A DNA stretch of 11,697 nt from Euperipatoides rowelli (taxonomy: Eukaryota; Onychophora; Udeonychophora; Euonychophora; Peripatopsidae), in the NCBI GenBank assembly GCA_003024985.2, contig PXIH01S0006549.1; one strand, written 5' to 3'. A model generated the notes under the pieces. It was given only the letters and a program-made list of their open reading frames with translations. It did not search any database and had not been told where the DNA came from. The stretch's first letter is position 1. The number at the start of each line of letters is the position of its first letter. Shown here in pieces: positions 8,175 to 11,697 of the stretch. The translations under genes were made by a program, and so were the position numbers.

Positions 8175-8430
8175 TTTGTACATGGATGTCAAAATTGTGA
8201 TTCATCACGACATCGGCCGATTTTAGGCAAGAGCTACATTATTGATATCTCCTCGATGTCATCAGGGAACTCCAAAATGAAACATCTCGTGGTAGGCATT
8301 TGTTCGCCAGTGTTTCACAGTCAATTAAAACTCTAGTTTGCTGATGTGGTTCTCTTAGTTTGCAGTCTGCCTCTCTGGTGGCGTTTCCCACAATTCATTG
8401 CGTAGAATTGAAGCCTCTTAATTCGATTTT
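8175..8430 (-). CDS. SETD1: Probable SETD1 exon 1: 5' UTR and first codons
   Basis: Upstream of the short intron the sequence is clearly richer in G+C than the rest of the window. From the proposed donor the frame stays compatible with the next exon: one base here plus two there form an Asn codon. Reading back, the frame contains ATG at 8205-8203 followed by nine codons (MNHNFDIHVQ), with an in-frame TAA at 8241-8239. That ATG would add about 11 residues to the N-terminus. It is equally possible that the whole exon is 5' UTR and translation starts at 8048. The outer edge near 8430 is only an estimate from base composition; no transcription start can be read directly. Coding part, if any: 8175-8205. 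Confidence 0.48.
8385..8402 (+). promoter_or_regulatory. ZNF143/SBS-like promoter element
   Basis: TTCCCACAATTCATTGCG closely resembles the ZNF143/Staf SBS core (CCCA-C/G-AATGCATTG), with one difference in the central TGC. Such sites cluster at housekeeping promoters near the transcription start, which suits SETD1, whose first exon lies just below on the minus strand. The same bases on the minus strand read TGTGGGAAA, which also fits a CSL/Su(H) site, a weaker alternative. Confidence 0.45.
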
Positions 8431-8610
8431 ATTTTTGCATCAAATATAAAGAAATTAATAAAACGAATATTAAAAAATTAAAATATTATTCATAAATATA
8501 TTATTGAAAAAGAATATATAAGAATTTATAATTAATGGTTTTTTTTAATATCGTAAAATACTTAAATTACTAAACGAAAGTTTAGAAAATTAAACCTATA
8601 TCATTTTTAG

Positions 8611-8645
8611 TACTATCGCGAGCGTAATAAAGTTTCCTATTGGAT
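8611..8645. promoter_or_regulatory. TCGCGAG core and inverted CCAAT box
   Basis: TATCGCGAGCG (8615-8623) contains the TCGCGA palindrome of the TCTCGCGAGA-type promoter motif. CCTATTGG, ending at 8643, provides an inverted CCAAT box (ATTGG 8639-8643). CpG is otherwise scarce in this AT-rich DNA, so their close pairing upstream of the SETD1 first exon suggests a core or proximal promoter, possibly bidirectional. No divergent gene is visible to the right. Confidence 0.35.
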
Positions 8646-9215
8646 GAAAAGCAACGAACACAAATAGATAAGTCTGAAAATATCCAATTGTGAAGCAGTT
8701 TAGATTTTTTTAAAAAGAAATCCATCTTTACTATTCGTGTTCAGACATTTGTTTAGCTTCCATTAAATCTGGATTTTTTTATAATTTGTAAAGTTAAGAA
8801 TCCATAATTACCCTATATATAAACTGCATTCATAATGCTAAAATTGAGTTCAAATGCTAAAACGTTTTTACTTCTATTAGGTAAAAAAATAGTAAATCAA
8901 GGTATAATTTTTGAAGGTACGTATTGAATGGTAATTGGTGAAAAAAAATTGTCACATGCTGGAAATCCCCATTGAAATATCTTTTTAAGACTTAAAAATA
9001 CCATGGTTTTATTTTTATAAATACATTTACATTAAGCTAGTCCATTAATGTATATTTTATTTTATCTGAAAAAAAAAAAAGATAATTGTGTGTACTTAAG
9101 CAGTTTGGCTAAATTTTAATGTAAAATTATAGTGAAATTTATATATTTATTTAAAAATAGAGTTACATAATTAGCTTTTAACTCTTAAACACATAATTAT
9201 TATCTAATATAACAG
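8646..9215. other. Intergenic AT-rich spacer, nothing recognised
   Basis: There is no open frame of note, no splice-flanked exon, no RNA gene and no inverted repeat that I can support. It contains several A or T homopolymers (for example 9069-9080). It separates the SETD1 promoter from the retrotransposon cluster. Confidence 0.5.
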
Positions 9216-9669
9216 GCAAAATCTACTGGATTTCTCAACAAAAAAGGAAAACGAAAAACAATTTCTAATAATAAGAAAGTTCAGATGATAATTTTCAGTA
9301 AATCCAAATTTTACAAATTTACCAATAGACATCATCACTGTTTTTTCCGTATGCCTTTTCCTGTCGATCTGTTAATATATGGAACTCTCTTCCCATAAAA
9401 GTTGCTGAATCTCCTTCCTTAAATCTGTTTAAAAATAATATTGACNATTATCTTAGGGAAATGAATTATTTTAGAAATTAATGACAAACTAGAAGACTAA
9501 GTCTTAATACTTATATTTGTCCATTTAAATGTAAATAAATTAGAAATAAAACAGTGATGTCTATTGGTAATAGAAATACTGAAAATTATTATCTGAACTC
9601 TAAACTTATTGGTAAGGTAGAGTTCCACAAAAATATTGGAGTTACTATATTTTTGATCTTAGATTTTGC
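9216..9669. repeat. Imperfect long inverted repeat enclosing LINE fragment
   Basis: The left arm (9216-9344) and right arm (9548-9669) are reverse complements with gaps. The best blocks are TTACCAATAGACATC...CACTGTTTT at 9319-9344 against 9548-9570 (a 3 bp indel), and GTTCAGAT-AATTTTCAGTA at about 9279-9300 against about 9578-9599. Outer ends share GCAAAATCTA. The left arm appears to be LINE coding sequence, so the right arm is probably a second fragment of the same element in opposite orientation. Confidence 0.6.
9319..9483 (+). pseudogene. Non-LTR retrotransposon (CR1/Jockey-like) RT C-terminal fragment
   Basis: With at least one stop or frame change nearby, the plus strand reads ...FFPYAFSCRSVNIWNSLP then VAESPSLNLFKNNID. 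This matches the conserved end of CR1/Jockey-group LINE reverse transcriptases: FFSQRVVNxWNSLP, then SLNxFKxxLD. An undetermined base at 9446 interrupts the last codons. The frame stops shortly after, at 9481-9483. Only the carboxyl end survives. No endonuclease or catalytic RT motif is present. A weak A-rich stretch at about 9528-9551 may be its 3' tail. It is a dead, 5'-truncated copy. Confidence 0.62.
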
Positions 9670-9837
9670 ATTACCAATCATTGTGATAATACAATTAAGA
9701 AAATAAAAGAAGATTTGCAATTATTCGTAATCAGCTTCAGTTCATTAATTGTTATATATTTATAATTTTTATTTACAACCTATGCTATCAAATTGCTATC
9801 AAGCTATTTCCTACTGTAATTTAACTGACTTAAACAA

Positions 9838-10298
9838 TTTGAGAAATGTCTTAGAGCATTTAGGCTACCAAATTTATCCCTAGTCAATTTAATGTGGAAT
9901 ATAATTTGAGGTTCTTAAAGACAAGTTTTAGCTCCTTTACAATTTTTCATTAAATCCGACCTCATCTTCATGTACAAAATAATTGTAATTAATCATAATA
10001 TTTCTAATTTATTTGTATTATCTAACAGGATTACATCTAGAAATAATCCATATAAGTTAATAATTCAATACAGACGAACTAAAAAAAGAGCTGTATCTAT
10101 CATTCACAGAAGAGTTTGCCTATGGAATTCTTTACCAACTAGTGTGGTTTGTTCCTCTTCCCTATATAGTTTTAAAAATAATTTGAATGTTTTTTTTGTC
10201 AACGAATGCTGAATTCAAAAATTGTAATAATATTGATTAATATTTCTAATTCATGTAACAAGGCTTGCCTTATACTTTCTTGATAAATAAATAAATAA
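9838..10298 (+). pseudogene. Second CR1/Jockey-like LINE 3' end with ATAA tail
   Basis: Three blocks line up in order. FEKCLRAFRLPNLSL (9838-9882) fits the YEERLRALGLPSL region. SDLIFMYKI (about 9957-9983) fits the RGDLIxVYKIL region. CLWNSLP...SLYSFKNNLNVF fits the terminal WNSLP/SFKxxL block, with the stop at 10210-10212. Between the first two blocks the frame is broken by stops. After the stop comes an 85 bp 3' UTR ending in ATAAATAAATAAATAA (10283-10298), the short tandem tail typical of many CR1-type LINEs. The family is that of the copy at 9319-9483 or a close relative. It is 5'-truncated and inactive, and the catalytic YxDD part of the reverse transcriptase is absent. Confidence 0.68.
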
Positions 10299-10735
10299 CC
10301 AGGGAGCATAAGACCCAATTATTTCACGCCCAATTCCTGACTCCATTAATATTACAAACAACTAAAAAGATTAAAAAACAAAAATCTTTCTTGTAAATAT
10401 AGATTAAAAACTATATTTTTTCCTTGTTATTTAATGTCATAATTAAGCGGATTTGTTTTACATCAAGTAAAAATATACTGTAGTCACAAAGATAATGTAT
10501 ACAGTATCCAATCTTAAAATCATTACATTATTAATACTGTATATATTAAATCTATATTGAAAATTTAAATTAATAATTTATGATTAAAAATCTAAGTTAA
10601 CATTTCAAATTTAAGTAAATACGTAATCCCAAACTTATTAAAAATAAATAGGCTACTTGTTTAAAAAGTTATTTCAATAAATATTTTTTCAGTAAAAATA
10701 TATTAGTTATTTCAAGAGTTTTCTTTATATCTAAA
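10299..10735. other. AT-rich spacer between LINE copies
   Basis: No frame or element is recognised. It contains the words ATACTGTAG and ATACAGTATCC near 10476-10507 and one TAGGCTA (10649-10655). Part of the right side may be 3' UTR of the minus-strand LINE that follows. Confidence 0.4.
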
Positions 10736-10788
10736 TAACATTGCTTTACAATATTAACTTGTCTCTTCGCACACCAAAATATTTCAAT

Positions 10789-11311
10789 TTACCATGTATT
10801 TCGATCCAAATATTCATCCAATGATTTTTTGAAAACATGAAAATTACTAAAATTAATTTGACCTAGTGGCAGTTCATTCCAAGGTCTTAACCACTCTATG
10901 TGAGAAAAAAATGTTTCCTATTTGAGTTACCAGCATATAGAACTTTTACTTTAAATTTATAACCTCTTGTAATTGAGTTATTATCCTTATCAAAAATTTC
11001 TCTTTCGTTATTTTCTATCACTATTAATTTATATGCTTGGAGAATATCTACTGTATGTATTCTTTGAGGTGTTCTAATATTATATTTGTATAATTGATTT
11101 ATTCTTTCATTAGCCTATATGCCTTTCCCTGGAAACCATTAATTCTTTTTGTGTTTTTTAGACGAGACTTTGCCATTTACCATGACATTAAAAATTCTGT
11201 TAGGAATCTATATATCCACGTTATATCCCTCTTTATTCCTAGTTTGAACATGTTCTCACACAGTAATTCTGGCTGAACATAATCAAATGCCTTTGATAGG
11301 TCAAACCATTG
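10789..11311 (-). pseudogene. Minus-strand LINE reverse transcriptase with internal deletion
   Basis: Read on the minus strand, the fragment begins with QWFDLSKAFDYVQPELLCE (FDLSKAFD at 11305-11282), the conserved RT block of CR1-like LINEs. It then gives VMVNGKVSS, fitting the V-x-NGK-x-S segment. It next passes within about 20 codons to the C-terminal part: YKYNIRTPQRIHTVDIL, NNSITRGYKFKV, FFSHRVVK, WNELP and HVFKKSLDEYLDRNTW, with the stop at 10791-10789. The catalytic YADD region and most of the palm/thumb are missing, so an internal deletion removed the core. There are also stops near the deletion point and a one-base shift between FFSHRVV and WNELP. It differs in sequence from the two plus-strand copies, so it is a separate family or subfamily. 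Confidence 0.72.
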
Positions 11312-11340
11312 GTTCTCTTCTCTCCATTGATTGAGTGATT

Positions 11341-11697
11341 ATATCTGTCCGATACTTAGACACGATAGCTTCGCCGAGCTGCATAGACTATCTCATAAGG
11401 CTGCCCTCCCCCCTATTTGAGCCTTATTCTATCCAGAGATAGCCAATATTTGGTTACCAANTNCNAATTTGGGTCTCCGTTATCTTTCTCAGGTTAGTGA
11501 GATAGACGACAGTCGAGAGGGGAGCCTGCTTTTCCTATGCCACTCACAGGACTGTTTTGTACACTTATGTTATTAAAAATAACAATATTAGTATGTTGTC
11601 CATAACTAGGCAAAATTGCAAAGCTTGGCGATCACATTTACAGCTTCAACAGAGGGCGTGCGACTGTCTGCCGACGGCTCACCTTTGGATACTGGCC
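11341..11697. other. GC-richer unidentified stretch
   Basis: Base composition changes at about 11341, where the LINE similarity ends. There are CG-containing words (TTCGCCGAGC, GGGCGTGCGAC, GCCGACGGC), unlike the left side. A hairpin ATAAGGCT...AGCCTTAT (11395-11402 and 11420-11427) is present, with TATCTC/AGAGATA just outside it. Three undetermined bases at 11461-11465 block frame reading. No coding frame or known SINE head (tRNA A/B boxes) could be supported. It may be a further mobile element or an exon or promoter of a neighbouring gene. Confidence 0.35.

Noticed and set aside
8139-8336. 65-codon plus-strand frame
   Set aside because: It is antisense to the inferred SETD1 first exon. The opening is explained by locally higher GC and has no recognisable product.

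Overview
The window is AT-rich, intron-bearing animal DNA with scattered undetermined bases (6912, 9446, 11461, 11463, 11465), so it comes from a draft assembly. Repeated TAGGCTA/TAGCCTA and TACGGTA/TACCGTA words and the mix of LINE, Gypsy-like and MITE remnants suggest a marine invertebrate, possibly an echinoderm or relative. That guess rests on general familiarity, not on a search. Nothing is organised in a prokaryotic way.

The one host gene I can identify lies on the minus strand. Two exons (7917-8050 and 3516-3620) have clean splice sites and compatible phases. They encode the conserved N-terminal segment of SETD1, the Set1/COMPASS histone H3K4 methyltransferase, just ahead of its RRM. 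A probable first exon with 5' UTR (8175 to about 8430) lies 124 bp upstream across a short intron. A promoter-like stretch with a ZNF143/SBS-like site, a TCGCGAG core and an inverted CCAAT box lies at about 8385-8645. The intron between the two conserved exons is 4296 bp. The next one runs off the low-coordinate end, so the RRM, SET and post-SET domains are not in this window.

Region by region: 1-3515 is the downstream SETD1 intron. It holds a hAT-like MITE (about 35-392), a clear 231 bp piggyBac-type MITE with TTAA on both sides (1134-1364), a split zinc-finger-like coding relic (2246-2463), a 222 bp inverted-repeat element (2696-2917), and the carboxyl end of an LTR-retrotransposon polyprotein with purine tract and probable 3' LTR (3027 to about 3425). 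3621-7916 is the large SETD1 intron, with an unidentified 48-codon frame, a TATACTGTA-rich tract (about 6130-6770) and a hairpin with 30 bp perfect arms (6750-6853). 8175-8645 is the first exon and promoter. 9216-11311 is a cluster of decayed non-LTR retrotransposon 3' ends in both orientations. 11341-11697 is a GC-richer stretch I could not identify.

I found no sign of a new multi-gene system. The most useful results are the SETD1 gene model with its promoter, the well-delimited MITEs, the perfect-arm hairpin inside a transcribed intron, and the lineage-typical oligomer enrichment.
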